Assembly: GCA_027459765.1 (NCBI GenBank)
Contig: DAIDHD010000021.1
Span: forward strand, 1 to 64,000
DNA length: 64,000 nucleotides
Source of the DNA: Gammaproteobacteria bacterium
GTDB taxonomy: Bacteria; Pseudomonadota; Gammaproteobacteria; Steroidobacterales; Steroidobacteraceae
Direction of reading: 5' to 3'
Position 1 is the first letter of the stretch; each line of letters opens with the position of its first letter. Below are positions 11,874-20,821 of the stretch, one piece after another. The notes under the pieces are model-generated. The model was not told the DNA's origin. It worked only from the letters and a program-made list of their open reading frames with translations, and made no database searches. Both the position numbers and the translations under genes were made by a program.

Positions 11874-12242
11874 ATGATCCAGCTTCGTACGATGTTGAAC
11901 GTCGCCGACAACTCGGGCGCCAAGCGCCTGATGTGCATCAAGGTGCTCGGCGGCTCCAAGCGCCGCTACGCCGCCGTCGGTGACGTCATCAAGGTGAGCG
12001 TCAAGGACGCGATTCCGCGCGGCAAGGTCAAGAAGGGCGAGGTCTACGACGCCGTCGTGGTGCGCACCAAGCGTGGCGTGCGCCGTGCCGACGGGTCGCT
12101 GATCCGCTTCGACACCAACGCCGCCGTGCTGCTGACCAACAAGCTCGAGCCGATCGGCACCCGCATCTTCGGGCCGGTGACGCGCGAGCTGCGCAACCAG
12201 CAGTTCATGAAGATCATTTCTCTCGCGCCGGAAGTGCTGTGA
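11874..12242 (+). CDS. rplN: 50S ribosomal protein L14
   Basis: 122 aa, normal length. [51 protein letters not shown] and [25 protein letters not shown] are diagnostic. First gene of the spc part, with no promoter-like break before it. L14 contacts L19 and the ribosome-silencing factor RsfS at the subunit interface. Confidence 0.99.
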   Translation: MIQLRTMLNVADNSGAKRLMCIKVLGGSKRRYAAVGDVIKVSVKDAIPRGKVKKGEVYDAVVVRTKRGVRRADGSLIRFDTNAAVLLTNKLEPIGTRIFGPVTRELRNQQFMKIISLAPEVL

Positions 12243-12562
12243 TGAACAAGATTCGCAAGGGCGACACGGTGGTGCTGATCGCCGGTCGTGACAAGGGCAA
12301 GCGAGGCACCGTCATCGAAGTGCTGGCGGACGACCGCGTGCGCGTCGAGGGGCTGAACGTCTCGAAGAAGCACGTGCGCCCGAATCCGCAGGCGGGTGTG
12401 CAGGGCGGCATCGTCGAGCGCGAGGCTCCGGTGCACGTCTCGAACGTGGCCATTTTCAATCCGGCGACCCAGAAGGGTGACCGCGTGGGGTTCCGCACCC
12501 TGAGCGACGGGCGCAAGGTGCGCATCTTCAAGTCCAACGACGAAATGGTCGAGCCGAAGTAA
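12242..12562 (+). CDS. rplX: 50S ribosomal protein L24
   Basis: 106 aa from the ATG at 12242, which shares one base with the rplN stop; a GTG one codon earlier is less likely. KOW motif region [22 protein letters not shown], then [16 protein letters not shown] and the [19 protein letters not shown] end. L24 is an early 50S assembly initiator. Confidence 0.97.
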   Translation: MNKIRKGDTVVLIAGRDKGKRGTVIEVLADDRVRVEGLNVSKKHVRPNPQAGVQGGIVEREAPVHVSNVAIFNPATQKGDRVGFRTLSDGRKVRIFKSNDEMVEPK

Positions 12563-12574
12563 CGAGTGAGCGCC

Positions 12575-13114
12575 ATGGCAAGACTCCAGCAACTGTACCG
12601 CGACAAGATCGTAGCCGAGCTCAAGCAGAGCCTCGGTCTCAAGAACACCATGCAGGTACCGCGCATCCGCAAGATCACGGTCAACATGGGCGTGGGCGAA
12701 GCCGTCGCCGACAAGAAGGTGATGGACGCCGCCACCGCGGATCTCGCCAAGATCACCGGCCAGAAGCCCCTGGTCACCAAGGCCAAGAAGTCGGTCGCCA
12801 CCTTCAAGGTGCGTGACGGGCAGGCGATCGGCTGCAAGGTGACGCTGCGCGGTGCGCGCATGTACGAGTTCCTCGACCGTCTGGTGAACATCGCGATCCC
12901 GCGCATTCGCGATTTCCGCGGCATCAGCGCGCGCTCGTTCGACGGGCGCGGCAACTACAGCCTCGGCGTGAAGGAGCAGATCATCTTCCCCGAGATCCAG
13001 TACGACCAGATCGACCAGATTCGTGGCATGGACATCACCATTTCCACGTCGGCGACGGACGACAAGCACGGCCGCGCGCTGCTCGAAGCGTTCAATTTCC
13101 CGTTCCGCAAGTAG
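12575..13114 (+). CDS. rplE: 50S ribosomal protein L5
   Basis: 179 aa from the ATG at 12575, the standard L5 length; a GTG at 12566 in the same frame is less likely. Motifs: [37 protein letters not shown], and the C-terminal [19 protein letters not shown]5 contacts 5S rRNA and the P-site tRNA. Confidence 0.98.
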   Translation: MARLQQLYRDKIVAELKQSLGLKNTMQVPRIRKITVNMGVGEAVADKKVMDAATADLAKITGQKPLVTKAKKSVATFKVRDGQAIGCKVTLRGARMYEFLDRLVNIAIPRIRDFRGISARSFDGRGNYSLGVKEQIIFPEIQYDQIDQIRGMDITISTSATDDKHGRALLEAFNFPFRK

Positions 13115-13125
13115 GGTAGAACCGA

Positions 13126-13431
13126 ATGGCCAAGACCAACATGCTCATGCGCGAGAAGCGGCGCCTGAAGATCGCGAAGAAGTTCGCGGCGCGGCGCGCT
13201 GAGCTCAAGGAACTGATCCGCAACCCGAAGACCGGAGCGGAAGAGCGCGCCGCGGCGCAGGTGGAGCTGCAGAAGCAGCCGCGCGACGCAGCGCCCATCC
13301 GCCAGCGCAAGCGCTGCTCCATCACGGGGCGCCCGCGCGGCGTTTACCGCAAGTTCGGGATCGCGCGCACCAAGCTGCGCGAGGCCGCCAACCGCGGCGA
13401 GATTCCGGGTCTGTCCAAGGCGAGCTGGTGA
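13126..13431 (+). CDS. rpsN: 30S ribosomal protein S14 (zinc-free form)
   Basis: 101 aa, the long zinc-independent form: no CxxC pairs. The C-terminal signature is [39 protein letters not shown]. It binds 16S rRNA in the 30S head. It lies between rplE and rpsH with 11- and 10-base gaps. Confidence 0.98.
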   Translation: MAKTNMLMREKRRLKIAKKFAARRAELKELIRNPKTGAEERAAAQVELQKQPRDAAPIRQRKRCSITGRPRGVYRKFGIARTKLREAANRGEIPGLSKASW

Positions 13432-13441
13432 GGTCTGAATC

Positions 13442-13837
13442 ATGAGCATGTCTGATCCCATCGCCGACCTCCTCACCCGCGTGCGCAACGCGCAATCGGC
13501 GCGCAAGGCCTCGGTCGAGGTGAGCGCCTCGAAGCTGAAGCTCGCCATCCTCAAGGTCCTGAAGGACGAGGGTTACATCGCGGGCTTCGCGGTGCAGGCC
13601 GACGGCGCCAAGCAGCTCGTCACCATCGAGCTCAAGTATCACGGCGGGCGCCCGGTGATCGACCGCATCGAGCGCATCAGCCGCCCGGGGCTGCGCATCT
13701 ACCGCGGCAAGGACGAGCTGCCGAAGGTTCTCGGCGGGCTCGGGGTCGCGGTGATCTCGACGCCGAAGGGCATCATGAGCGACGCGCAGGCGCGCGCCGC
13801 GGGTACGGGCGGCGAGGTGCTGTTCGTCGTGCAATGA
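13442..13837 (+). CDS. rpsH: 30S ribosomal protein S8
   Basis: 131 aa. [18 protein letters not shown] and the C-terminal [24 protein letters not shown] are typical. S8 binds the central domain of 16S rRNA; in E. coli it is the translational repressor of the spc operon, acting at rplE. An unusually long spacer with hairpins separates it from rplF. Confidence 0.98.
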   Translation: MSMSDPIADLLTRVRNAQSARKASVEVSASKLKLAILKVLKDEGYIAGFAVQADGAKQLVTIELKYHGGRPVIDRIERISRPGLRIYRGKDELPKVLGGLGVAVISTPKGIMSDAQARAAGTGGEVLFVVQ

Positions 13838-13881
13838 CGTTCGGGAACGTGCAGCCGCGCCGCCGCCCTCGGGCCGGCGCG
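13837..13881 (+). repeat. hairpins in the rpsH-rplF spacer
   Basis: ACGTT-CGGG-AACGT (13837-13850) starts on the last base of the rpsH stop. A larger GC stem follows with arms CGCGCCG (13856-13862) and CGGCGCG (13875-13881). The 80-bp spacer has no T run and no promoter-like boxes that I can see. Confidence 0.45.
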
Positions 13882-13917
13882 GGCAGCGCGCTCCGCAACC
13901 ACTGACAGGGTTCAAAA

Positions 13918-14451
13918 ATGTCTCGAGTAGCGAAGAAGCCGGTCGATCTGCCGCAAGGCGTGACCGCCACCATCGCCGGTGATTCGGTGACGCTGAAGGG
14001 TGCCAAGGGTTCCCTGACGCTCGCCTTGAAGCACGGCATCAAGGTGGTCCAGCAGGACAAGCACCTCGCGGTGCAGGCAGAGGGCGACGTCGAGGGGCTC
14101 GACGCCATCGCGGGCTCGACGCGGGCCCTGCTCGCCAACATGGTCACCGGTGTGACCAAGGGATACGAGAAGAAGCTGGAACTGGTCGGCGTGGGCTATC
14201 GCGCCGCCGTTCAGGCGAAGACCCTGCAGCTGACGCTCGGGTATTCGCACCTGATCAACTACGCGATCCCCGACGGGGTGACGATCGAGACGCCCACCCA
14301 GACCGAGATCCTGGTCAAGGGCATCGACCGCCAGCGCGTCGGCCAGACCGCCGCGGAGATCCGCGCCTTCCGCGCGCCCGAGCCCTACAAGGGCAAGGGT
14401 GTGAAGTACTCGGACGAGAAGATTTCGCTCAAGGAAGCGAAGAAGAAGTAG
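13918..14451 (+). CDS. rplF: 50S ribosomal protein L6
   Basis: 177 aa, normal length. [42 protein letters not shown] and the C-terminal [18 protein letters not shown] identify L6, which sits near the factor-binding site of the 50S subunit. It follows rpsH by 80 bp and precedes rplR by four bases. Confidence 0.98.
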   Translation: MSRVAKKPVDLPQGVTATIAGDSVTLKGAKGSLTLALKHGIKVVQQDKHLAVQAEGDVEGLDAIAGSTRALLANMVTGVTKGYEKKLELVGVGYRAAVQAKTLQLTLGYSHLINYAIPDGVTIETPTQTEILVKGIDRQRVGQTAAEIRAFRAPEPYKGKGVKYSDEKISLKEAKKK

Positions 14452-14455
14452 GCAC

Positions 14456-14815
14456 ATGAAACTCACCAAACAAGATACCCGTCTGCGGCGTGCGCGCCGG
14501 GCGCGCGCGAAGATCCGCGAGCAGGCCGCGCTGCGCCTCTCGGTGCACCGCACGCCGCAGCACATCTACGCGCAGATCTTCTCCGCCGCCGGCGACCAGG
14601 TGCTCGTGGCGGCCTCCACCCTGCAGAAGGACGTGCGCGGCGAACTCAAGAACACCGGCAACGTCGAGGCCGCGAAGGCCGTCGGCCGAGCCATCGCCGA
14701 GCGGGCCAAGGGCAAGGGGATCACCAAGGTGGCCTTCGATCGTTCCGGCTTCAAGTTTCACGGGCGGGTCAAGGCGCTGGCCGATGCCGCACGCGAAGCC
14801 GGGCTCGAGTTCTAA
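14456..14815 (+). CDS. rplR: 50S ribosomal protein L18
   Basis: 119 aa. [33 protein letters not shown] and [26 protein letters not shown] are characteristic. The basic N-terminus binds 5S rRNA together with L5 and L25. It sits four bases after rplF. Confidence 0.98.
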   Translation: MKLTKQDTRLRRARRARAKIREQAALRLSVHRTPQHIYAQIFSAAGDQVLVAASTLQKDVRGELKNTGNVEAAKAVGRAIAERAKGKGITKVAFDRSGFKFHGRVKALADAAREAGLEF

Positions 14816-14833
14816 CGCGAGGACTAGAAGACT

Positions 14834-15340
14834 ATGGCGAGAGTAGAGAAACCCGTCTCCGGCGACGACCTGCTCGAAAAGCTGGTCGCGGTCAATCGCG
14901 TGGCGAAGGTGGTCAAGGGCGGCAAACAGTTCGGCTTCACGGCGCTGACCGTCGTGGGCGACGGCGCCGGACGCGTCGGCTTCGGCTACGGCAAGGCCCG
15001 TGAAGTGCCGGTCGCGATCTCCAAGGCGATGATGCAGGCCCGAAAGAGCCTGGTGAACGTCTCGCTGAAGAACGACACCCTGCACTACGCCGTCAAGGGC
15101 CGGCACGGCACGACGCGCGTGTACATGCAGCCGGCCGCCGACGGTACGGGCGTGATCGCCGGCGGCGGAATGCGCGCGGTGTTCGAGTGCGCCGGGGTGC
15201 GCAACGTGCTCGCCAAGAGCTACGGGTCGCGCAACCCGATCAACGTGGTGCGCGCGACCATGGACGCGCTCACCAAGCTGAGCTCTCCCGAGGACATCGC
15301 CGCGAAGCGCGGCAAGTCCGTCGAAGAGCTCGTGGGGTGA
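14834..15340 (+). CDS. rpsE: 30S ribosomal protein S5
   Basis: 168 aa. Double-stranded RNA-binding fold with [39 protein letters not shown], then [26 protein letters not shown]. It influences translational accuracy and is the site of spectinomycin resistance changes. It starts 18 bases after rplR. Confidence 0.98.
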   Translation: MARVEKPVSGDDLLEKLVAVNRVAKVVKGGKQFGFTALTVVGDGAGRVGFGYGKAREVPVAISKAMMQARKSLVNVSLKNDTLHYAVKGRHGTTRVYMQPAADGTGVIAGGGMRAVFECAGVRNVLAKSYGSRNPINVVRATMDALTKLSSPEDIAAKRGKSVEELVG

Positions 15341-15344
15341 GGTC

Positions 15345-15536
15345 ATGAGCGGCAAGATCAAGGTCACTCTGGTCAAGAGCGTGTACGGTCAGCTCAAGAA
15401 CATTCGCGATTCGGTTCGCGGCCTGGGGCTGCGCCGGATCGGTCACAGCGTCGTCGTCGAGGACACGCCGTCCAACCGCGGCATGGTCAACGTCGCGGTC
15501 CACATGCTGAAAGTCGAGTCCGTACAGGGCTCCTGA
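15345..15536 (+). CDS. rpmD: 50S ribosomal protein L30
   Basis: 63 aa. [54 protein letters not shown] is a full bacterial L30. It starts four bases after rpsE; rplO follows after 13 bases. Confidence 0.97.
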   Translation: MSGKIKVTLVKSVYGQLKNIRDSVRGLGLRRIGHSVVVEDTPSNRGMVNVAVHMLKVESVQGS

Positions 15537-15549
15537 GGGTAGGTTCGAC

Positions 15550-15990
15550 ATGCGATTGAACACCATCAAGCCGGGCGAGGGCGCCAAGCGTCCGCGTCTG
15601 CGAGTCGGCCGCGGAGCCTCCGCCGGCCAGGGAAAGACCTGCGGCCGCGGCGTCAAGGGCCAGCGCGCGCGCAAGGGCGGCTATCACAAGGTCGGCTTCG
15701 AAGGCGGCCAGATGCCGCTGCAGCGGCGCCTGCCGAAGACGGGCTTCACCTCCGCGATCAAGCCGACTCGCGCCGAGCTCACGCTCGACAACCTGTCGCG
15801 GCTGCCCGCGGGCGAGGTGAATCTCGCTGCGCTCAAGGCCGCGAATCTGGTGCCGGCGCACGCCGAGCGCGTCAAGGTCATCCTCTCCGGCAAGGTCGAC
15901 AAGGCGTACGTGGTCAAGGGCGCCGACGTGACCGCCACCAAGGGCGCGAAGAGCGCAGTCGAGGCGGCCGGCGGCCGCTTCGAGGCCTGA
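15550..15990 (+). CDS. rplO: 50S ribosomal protein L15
   Basis: 146 aa. N-terminus [22 protein letters not shown], the Gly/Arg-rich [16 protein letters not shown] and the [18 protein letters not shown] signature. The arginine in PLQRRLPK is the position hydroxylated by RoxA-type enzymes in some bacteria. It is a late 50S assembly protein. Confidence 0.98.
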   Translation: MRLNTIKPGEGAKRPRLRVGRGASAGQGKTCGRGVKGQRARKGGYHKVGFEGGQMPLQRRLPKTGFTSAIKPTRAELTLDNLSRLPAGEVNLAALKAANLVPAHAERVKVILSGKVDKAYVVKGADVTATKGAKSAVEAAGGRFEA

Positions 15991-16015
15991 AGAGCGCGCA
16001 ACCAGAGTCCCCGCC

Positions 16016-17368
16016 GTGGCCACATCCACCACCACCAGCCCCGCGATGTTCGGCGATCTGACGCGCTTCACGGAGATGCGCAATCGTCTCTGGTTCCTGC
16101 TGGGCGCGCTGGTCGTCTACCGCGTGGGGACTTTCATTCCGGTGCCCGGCATCGACGCGGCGCGTTTCGCGGCGTTCTTCTCGACCCAGAACGGCACGCT
16201 GCTCGGGATGTTCAACATGTTCTCGGGCGGCGCGCTGCAGCGCTTCTCGATCTTCGCGTTGAACGTGATGCCGTACATCACCGCCTCGATCATCGTGCAG
16301 ATGGCCTCCATGGTCTATCCGCCGTGGGCCCAGGTGCGCAAGGACGGCGAGTCGGGTCGGCGCAAGCTGATGCAGTACACCCGCTACGGCACGGTGGGCC
16401 TCGCGGCCTTCCAGGGATTCGGCGCGGCGCTCGCGATCCAGAATTCCGGCGGCAACCTCGTCCCCAACCCGGGGCCGCAGTTCCTGTTCGTCGCCACGGT
16501 GTCCATCACCACGGGCACGATGTTCGTGATGTGGCTCGGCGAACAGATCACCGAGCGTGGCATCGGCAACGGCATCACCATGCTGATCGTGGCCGGCATC
16601 GTCGCCGGCCTACCGCGGGCGGTGGGCAACACCCTGGAGATGGTGCGCTCCGGCGAGATGAATCCGCTGGTGGTGCTGCTGATCGTGGTGGTCGTGATTC
16701 TGGTGACTCTGTTCTGCGTGTTCATCGAGCGCGCGCTGCGCAAGATCCAGGTCAATTACGCCAAGCGCCAGGTCGGCCGGCGCATGATGCAGGGGCAGAG
16801 CACGCACCTGCCGTTCAAGCTCAACATGGCGGGCGTCATCCCGCCGATTTTCGCGTCGAGCCTGCTCGTGTTCCCGGCCACCATCGCGCAGTTCTTCGGC
16901 AACAGCCCCAACCCGAACCCGGTGCAGCGCACGCTGCAGAAGATCGCCGCGGTGCTCAACTACGGGCAGCCGCTGCACGTCATCCTGTTCGCGCTGCTGA
17001 TTCTCGGTTTCGCCTTCTTCTACGTGGCGCTGGTCTACGATGCCCGCGACACGGCCGAGAACCTCAAGAAGGCGGGCGCCTTCATTCCGGGCATCCGGCC
17101 CGGGCAGCAGACCGGCGACTATCTCGACAAGGTGCTCACCCGGCTGACCCTGTGGGGCGGCCTGTACATCATGGCGGTCTGCCTCCTCCCGGAGATCATC
17201 CGCATGGTCAATCCGAGCATCCCGTTTCAGTTCGGCGGAACCTCGCTCCTCATCATCGTGGTCGGAGTGATGGACTTCGTCGCCCAAGCTCAATCGCACG
17301 TGATGTCGCAGCAGTACGAGGGTCTGATGAAGAAGGCCAGTCTGCGAGGCATCGGGAGTAAGAAATGA
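16016..17368 (+). CDS. secY: protein translocase subunit SecY
   Basis: 450 aa from a GTG start, with ten membrane helices expected. Motifs include [27 protein letters not shown], the plug region [30 protein letters not shown], the [34 protein letters not shown] loop and [18 protein letters not shown]. It forms the SecYEG channel in the inner membrane. It sits at its usual place at the end of spc; the stop overlaps the rpmJ ATG. Confidence 0.98.
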   Translation: MATSTTTSPAMFGDLTRFTEMRNRLWFLLGALVVYRVGTFIPVPGIDAARFAAFFSTQNGTLLGMFNMFSGGALQRFSIFALNVMPYITASIIVQMASMVYPPWAQVRKDGESGRRKLMQYTRYGTVGLAAFQGFGAALAIQNSGGNLVPNPGPQFLFVATVSITTGTMFVMWLGEQITERGIGNGITMLIVAGIVAGLPRAVGNTLEMVRSGEMNPLVVLLIVVVVILVTLFCVFIERALRKIQVNYAKRQVGRRMMQGQSTHLPFKLNMAGVIPPIFASSLLVFPATIAQFFGNSPNPNPVQRTLQKIAAVLNYGQPLHVILFALLILGFAFFYVALVYDARDTAENLKKAGAFIPGIRPGQQTGDYLDKVLTRLTLWGGLYIMAVCLLPEIIRMVNPSIPFQFGGTSLLIIVVGVMDFVAQAQSHVMSQQYEGLMKKASLRGIGSKK

Positions 17369-17481
17369 AAGTTCGTCCTTCGGTGAAGAAGATCTGCAAG
17401 AACTGCAAGGTCGTGCGGCGGCGCGGCATCGTGTTCGTCATCTGCTCGTCGGATGCGCGTCACAAGCAGCGCCAGGGTTGA
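17365..17481 (+). CDS. rpmJ: 50S ribosomal protein L36
   Basis: 38 aa. It starts inside the secY stop (ATGA). The sequence begins [19 protein letters not shown] and ends [11 protein letters not shown]. Cys11, Cys14, Cys27 and His33 are the four zinc ligands, so this is the zinc-containing form. Confidence 0.97.
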   Translation: MKVRPSVKKICKNCKVVRRRGIVFVICSSDARHKQRQG

Positions 17482-17503
17482 GGTCCACGCCGTTCAAGTT
17501 ACT

Positions 17504-17530
17504 GATTCGACTGACTCGATCGGTCGAATC
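17504..17530 (+). repeat. perfect inverted repeat next to the alpha operon promoter
   Basis: GATTCGAC (17504-17511), 11-base spacer, GTCGAATC (17523-17530). The right arm ends one base before the -35 box. It could be an operator, an activator site or a weak end-of-spc hairpin; no T run follows directly. Confidence 0.5.
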
Positions 17531-17531
17531 G

Positions 17532-17560
17532 TTGACCGTGGATGGTTTTTCTAATACACT
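17532..17560 (+). promoter_or_regulatory. promoter of the alpha operon
   Basis: TTGACC (17532-17537), 17 bases, TACACT (17555-17560). A start site near 17567 gives a leader of about 37 bases before rpsM. The 122-bp gap after rpmJ and the good -35 support a separate transcript for rpsM-rpsK-rpsD-rpoA-rplQ. Confidence 0.6.
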
Positions 17561-17603
17561 CGCGCGCCTTTTCGCGAGCGGTGTCCTGATCGGAGAGTAA
17601 TCG

Positions 17604-17984
17604 ATGGCGCGTATCGCCGGCATCAACATACCGATGAACAAGCACGTGGTCATCGGGCTCACTCACATCTTCGGCATCGGCCGCACCCGCTCCGCGCAGA
17701 TCTGCGACGCGGCGGGGGTCAAGCACGACGTCAAGGTGAAGGACCTGACCGACGCGGAGGTCGCCGCGCTGCGCTCGCAGGTGGCGAAGTTCGCGGTCGA
17801 GGGCGATCTGCGCCGCGAAGTGTCGATGAACATCAAGCGGCTGATGGATCTCGGTTGCTACCGCGGCATCCGGCACCGCAAGGGCCTGCCGATGCGCGGC
17901 CAGCGGACCCGGACCAATGCGCGTACCCGCAAGGGCCCGCGCAAGCAGGCCGTCAAGATGAACGCGCCTCCGGGCAAGGGTTGA
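17604..17984 (+). CDS. rpsM: 30S ribosomal protein S13
   Basis: 126 aa. [34 protein letters not shown] and [31 protein letters not shown] are diagnostic. S13 lies in the 30S head and bridges to the 50S subunit. In E. coli, S4 represses the alpha operon by binding the rpsM start region. Confidence 0.98.
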   Translation: MARIAGINIPMNKHVVIGLTHIFGIGRTRSAQICDAAGVKHDVKVKDLTDAEVAALRSQVAKFAVEGDLRREVSMNIKRLMDLGCYRGIRHRKGLPMRGQRTRTNARTRKGPRKQAVKMNAPPGKG

Positions 17985-18002
17985 ACGTCGTTGACATCCG
18001 TG

Positions 18003-18048
18003 CCGGCGCCCTCGCGGCGCCGGGTTTACTTGCAGGCGCGTAGGCGCC
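18003..18048 (+). repeat. two GC hairpins in the rpsM-rpsK spacer
   Basis: CCGGCGCC (18003-18010) pairs with GGCGCCGG (18016-18023) across CTCGC; a second stem pairs GGCGC with GCGCC near 18035-18048. The spacer is 80 bp. A TTGACA at 17991-17996 has no fitting -10 at 16-18 bases. Confidence 0.4.
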
Positions 18049-18064
18049 CTGGGAATTCTCGAAT

Positions 18065-18490
18065 ATGGCCGATCAGAAGCAGAACGCCGGGCAGTCCGGT
18101 GGTGGACAGGGCGCAAAGCCCGCCCGCAAGAAGGTGCGCAAGAACGTGCTCGATGCGATCGCGCACGTGCACGCTTCATTCAACAACACCATCATCACCA
18201 TCACCGACCGCCAGGGAAACACCCTGTCGTGGGCGACGTCCGGCGGCTGCGGCTTCCGCGGCTCGCGCAAGTCGACCCCGTTCGCCGCGCAGGTGGCGGC
18301 GGAGCGTGCCGGCGTGGCGGCGCAGGAGCACGGCGTCAAGAACGTCGAGGTGCGGGTGATGGGCCCCGGGCCGGGCCGCGAGTCGGCGGTGCGCGCCCTC
18401 AACGGTTGCGGCCTGAAGATCACCAACATAGCGGACGTCACGCCGATCCCGCACAACGGCTGCCGCCCCCCCAAGAAGCGTCGCGTCTGA
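18065..18490 (+). CDS. rpsK: 30S ribosomal protein S11
   Basis: 141 aa with a slightly long Gln/Gly-rich N-terminus before [31 protein letters not shown]. It then carries [25 protein letters not shown] and ends [16 protein letters not shown]. It forms part of the 30S platform near the E site. Confidence 0.98.
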   Translation: MADQKQNAGQSGGGQGAKPARKKVRKNVLDAIAHVHASFNNTIITITDRQGNTLSWATSGGCGFRGSRKSTPFAAQVAAERAGVAAQEHGVKNVEVRVMGPGPGRESAVRALNGCGLKITNIADVTPIPHNGCRPPKKRRV

Positions 18491-18519
18491 TCTGACCAGA
18501 GACTCGAGAAGGTTCAAGC

Positions 18520-19143
18520 ATGGCGAAGTACACCGGTCCGAAATGCAAGCTGTCGCGTCGCGAGGGCACCGATCTCTTCCTGAAGAGCGGGGTCAAGCCG
18601 CTCGAGTCCAAGTGCAAGCTCGAAGTGCCGCCCGGCGGCGTCAAGAGCGAGCGCAAGCAGCGGCTCTCCGAGTACGGTTCCCAGTTGCGCGAGAAGCAGA
18701 AACTGCGCCGCATGTACGGCGTGCTCGAGCGGCAGTTCCGTAACTATTACCAGAAGGCCGCCGGTCGGCCGGGCGCGACCGGCGAGACGCTGCTGCAGTT
18801 CCTGGAGTGCCGGCTCGACAACGTGGTGTACCGCATGGGATTCGCCGCGACGCGCGCCGAGGCCCGCCAGCTCGTGAGCCACAAGGGCGTGGCCGTCAAC
18901 GACAAGCTGGTCAACATCGCCTCGTACCAGTGCAAGGCGGGCGACGTGGTCCAGCTGCGCGAGAAGGCCAAGAAGCAGACGCGCGTTCAGTCGGCGCTGC
19001 AGATGGCGAGCCAGGTCGGTTTCCCCGACTGGGTGGAAGTGGACGAGAAGAAGATGTCCGGCGTCCTGAAGTCGGTTCCCGACCGCCAGGAGATCCTGCC
19101 CGACATCAACGAGAGTCTCGTCGTCGAGTTGTACTCGAAGTAA
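18520..19143 (+). CDS. rpsD: 30S ribosomal protein S4
   Basis: 207 aa, normal length. [19 protein letters not shown] at the start, then an S4 RNA-binding domain around [33 protein letters not shown]. It starts assembly of the 30S body and in E. coli represses the alpha operon. It is followed by a 59-bp spacer with a strong hairpin before rpoA. Confidence 0.98.
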   Translation: MAKYTGPKCKLSRREGTDLFLKSGVKPLESKCKLEVPPGGVKSERKQRLSEYGSQLREKQKLRRMYGVLERQFRNYYQKAAGRPGATGETLLQFLECRLDNVVYRMGFAATRAEARQLVSHKGVAVNDKLVNIASYQCKAGDVVQLREKAKKQTRVQSALQMASQVGFPDWVEVDEKKMSGVLKSVPDRQEILPDINESLVVELYSK

Positions 19144-19157
19144 TTCGTTTCGTTCGT

Positions 19158-19179
19158 GGGCCGCGCTGCCGCGCGGCCC
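19158..19179 (+). promoter_or_regulatory. strong GC hairpin between rpsD and rpoA
   Basis: GGGCCGCGC (19158-19166), loop TGCC, GCGCGGCCC (19171-19179): a perfect 9-bp, all-GC stem ending 23 bases before the rpoA ATG. No T run follows, so it is more likely an RNA processing, stability or pausing element than a terminator. Confidence 0.55.
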
Positions 19180-19202
19180 CATGTCAACCGTAGGTGGTAC
19201 CC

Positions 19203-20207
19203 ATGCAGGGATCGATCCATGAATTCTTGAAGCCCCGGGTGGTCAAGGTGACCCCGGTGTCGCCGCGCCACGCGCGCATCGTGATCGAGCCGTTCGAGCG
19301 CGGATTCGGTCACACCCTCGGCAACGCGCTGCGTCGCGTGCTGCTGTCCTCGCTGCCCGGCGCCGCCGTCACGGAAGTCGAAATCGAGGGCGTGCTGCAC
19401 GAATACACCGCCATCGAGGGCGTGCAGGAGGACGTGGTCGACATTCTGCTGAACCTGAAGGCGGTCGCCATCCGCATGCACACCCGCGACGTCGCGGAAG
19501 TGCGCTTGCACAAGAAGGGTCCGGGGCCCGTCACGGCCGGCGACATCGCCGGTGACCACGACCTGGAGATCCTCAATCCGGAACTCGTGATCGCCAATCT
19601 CACCAAGGCCGGCGAGTTGTCGATGACCCTGAAGGTCGAGCGCGGCCGTGGGTATCGCCCGGCGGCCCAGCGCAACGCCTTCGAGGAGCAGTCACGCCCG
19701 ATCGGCCGGCTGCAGCTCGACGCCTCATTCAGCCCGGTGCGCAAGGTCACTTACAACGTCGAGAGCGCGCGCGTCGAACAGCGCACCGACCTCGACAAGC
19801 TCATTCTGGACATCGAGACCAACGGCACCATCGATCCGGAAGAGGCCATCCGGCGCGCCGGCGGCATCCTCAAGGACCAGCTGTCCGTGTTCGTCGATCT
19901 GCAGGGCCAGGACGAGGCGGCCACCAAGTCCACCGAGACGCAGTTCGATCCGATCCTGCTGCGTCCCGTGGACGAGCTCGAGCTCACCGTGCGCAGCGCC
20001 AACTGCCTGAAGGCGGAGAACATCCACTACATCGGCGATCTGGTGCAGCGCACCGAGGTCGAGCTGCTGCGCACTCCGAATCTCGGCAAGAAGTCCCTCA
20101 CCGAGATCAAGGAAGTGCTCGAGAGCCACGGCCTCACGCTCGGCATGCGTATCGACAATTGGCCGCCCCCGGGCCTGAAGCGCGACGAGGATCGCGACGC
20201 GATCTGA
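19203..20207 (+). CDS. rpoA: DNA-directed RNA polymerase subunit alpha
   Basis: 334 aa from the ATG at 19203, with TAGGTGG as ribosome site; an in-frame GTG at 19194 lies inside that site. The N-terminal assembly domain holds [31 protein letters not shown] and [13 protein letters not shown]. The C-terminal domain, which binds UP elements and activators, holds [30 protein letters not shown] and [16 protein letters not shown]. Confidence 0.99.
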   Translation: MQGSIHEFLKPRVVKVTPVSPRHARIVIEPFERGFGHTLGNALRRVLLSSLPGAAVTEVEIEGVLHEYTAIEGVQEDVVDILLNLKAVAIRMHTRDVAEVRLHKKGPGPVTAGDIAGDHDLEILNPELVIANLTKAGELSMTLKVERGRGYRPAAQRNAFEEQSRPIGRLQLDASFSPVRKVTYNVESARVEQRTDLDKLILDIETNGTIDPEEAIRRAGGILKDQLSVFVDLQGQDEAATKSTETQFDPILLRPVDELELTVRSANCLKAENIHYIGDLVQRTEVELLRTPNLGKKSLTEIKEVLESHGLTLGMRIDNWPPPGLKRDEDRDAI

Positions 20208-20252
20208 TCGACGAGCCGGCATTCAACACCGACTTCCCAAGGTTCCACGACA

Positions 20253-20744
20253 ATGCGTCACAGAAACAGCGGCCGCCAGCTTTCCCGTAACTCCTCGCAC
20301 CGGCACGCCCTCATGCGCAACATGGCGGCGTCTCTGCTGCGCTTCGAAACCATCCGCACGACGGTGCCGAAGGCGAAGGAATTGCGCCGTGTGGTCGAGC
20401 CCCTCATCACGCTCGCCAAGATCGACTCGCTGGCCAAGCGCCGCCTCGCCTTCGCGCGCCTGCGCGACGAGGAAGTGGTGGAGAAGCTGTTCAGCGACCT
20501 CGGGCCGCGCTTCAAGACGCGTGCCGGCGGCTACACCCGCATCCTGAAGATGGAACCGCGCCCGGGCGACTCCGCGGACATGGCGCTGATGCAGCTCGTG
20601 GAGAGCGTCGCGGCGCCGGCGGTTGCCGAGGCCGGTGAGGCTGGCAAGGCGCCCAAGAAGCGCGCCAAGAAGCAGAGCGGTCAGGCGGACGACTCCGCGG
20701 CTGCGGCGCCGAAGCGTCGCAAGGCGAAGGCCAAGGCCGCCTGA
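20253..20744 (+). CDS. rplQ: 50S ribosomal protein L17
   Basis: 163 aa, about 35 longer than the usual form. The core is [46 protein letters not shown] through [28 protein letters not shown]. The extra C-terminus is a low-complexity tail of Ala, Lys and Arg. Last gene of the alpha operon, followed by tandem hairpins and a clear terminator. Confidence 0.98.
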   Translation: MRHRNSGRQLSRNSSHRHALMRNMAASLLRFETIRTTVPKAKELRRVVEPLITLAKIDSLAKRRLAFARLRDEEVVEKLFSDLGPRFKTRAGGYTRILKMEPRPGDSADMALMQLVESVAAPAVAEAGEAGKAPKKRAKKQSGQADDSAAAAPKRRKAKAKAA

Positions 20745-20751
20745 GCGCTAC

Positions 20752-20774
20752 GCGCCCGGCCCGGTGCCGGGCGC
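20752..20774 (+). repeat. hairpin before the alpha operon terminator
   Basis: GCGCCCGGC (20752-20760), loop CCGGT, GCCGGGCGC (20766-20774), a perfect 9-bp stem eight bases after the rplQ stop. It lacks a T run and probably protects the 3' end or slows polymerase ahead of the true terminator. Confidence 0.6.
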
Positions 20775-20792
20775 TGCCGTCGAATCGAAGCG

Positions 20793-20821
20793 GGCCGCCT
20801 GAATCCTCAGGCGGCCTTTTT
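20793..20821 (+). terminator. intrinsic terminator of the alpha operon
   Basis: GGCCGCCTGA (20793-20802), loop ATCC, TCAGGCGGCC (20807-20816), then TTTTT (20817-20821). Perfect 10-bp stem. The right arm overlaps the stop codon and last codons of the convergent pepQ gene. On the minus strand there is no T run, so it works in one direction only. Confidence 0.93.

Noticed and set aside
16324-17361. Second long plus-strand frame inside secY
   Set aside because: Out-of-frame shadow; secY itself is complete and conserved throughout.
17991-17996. Perfect TTGACA between rpsM and rpsK as an internal promoter
   Set aside because: The bases 16-18 positions downstream are GC-only hairpin sequence; no -10 can be assigned.
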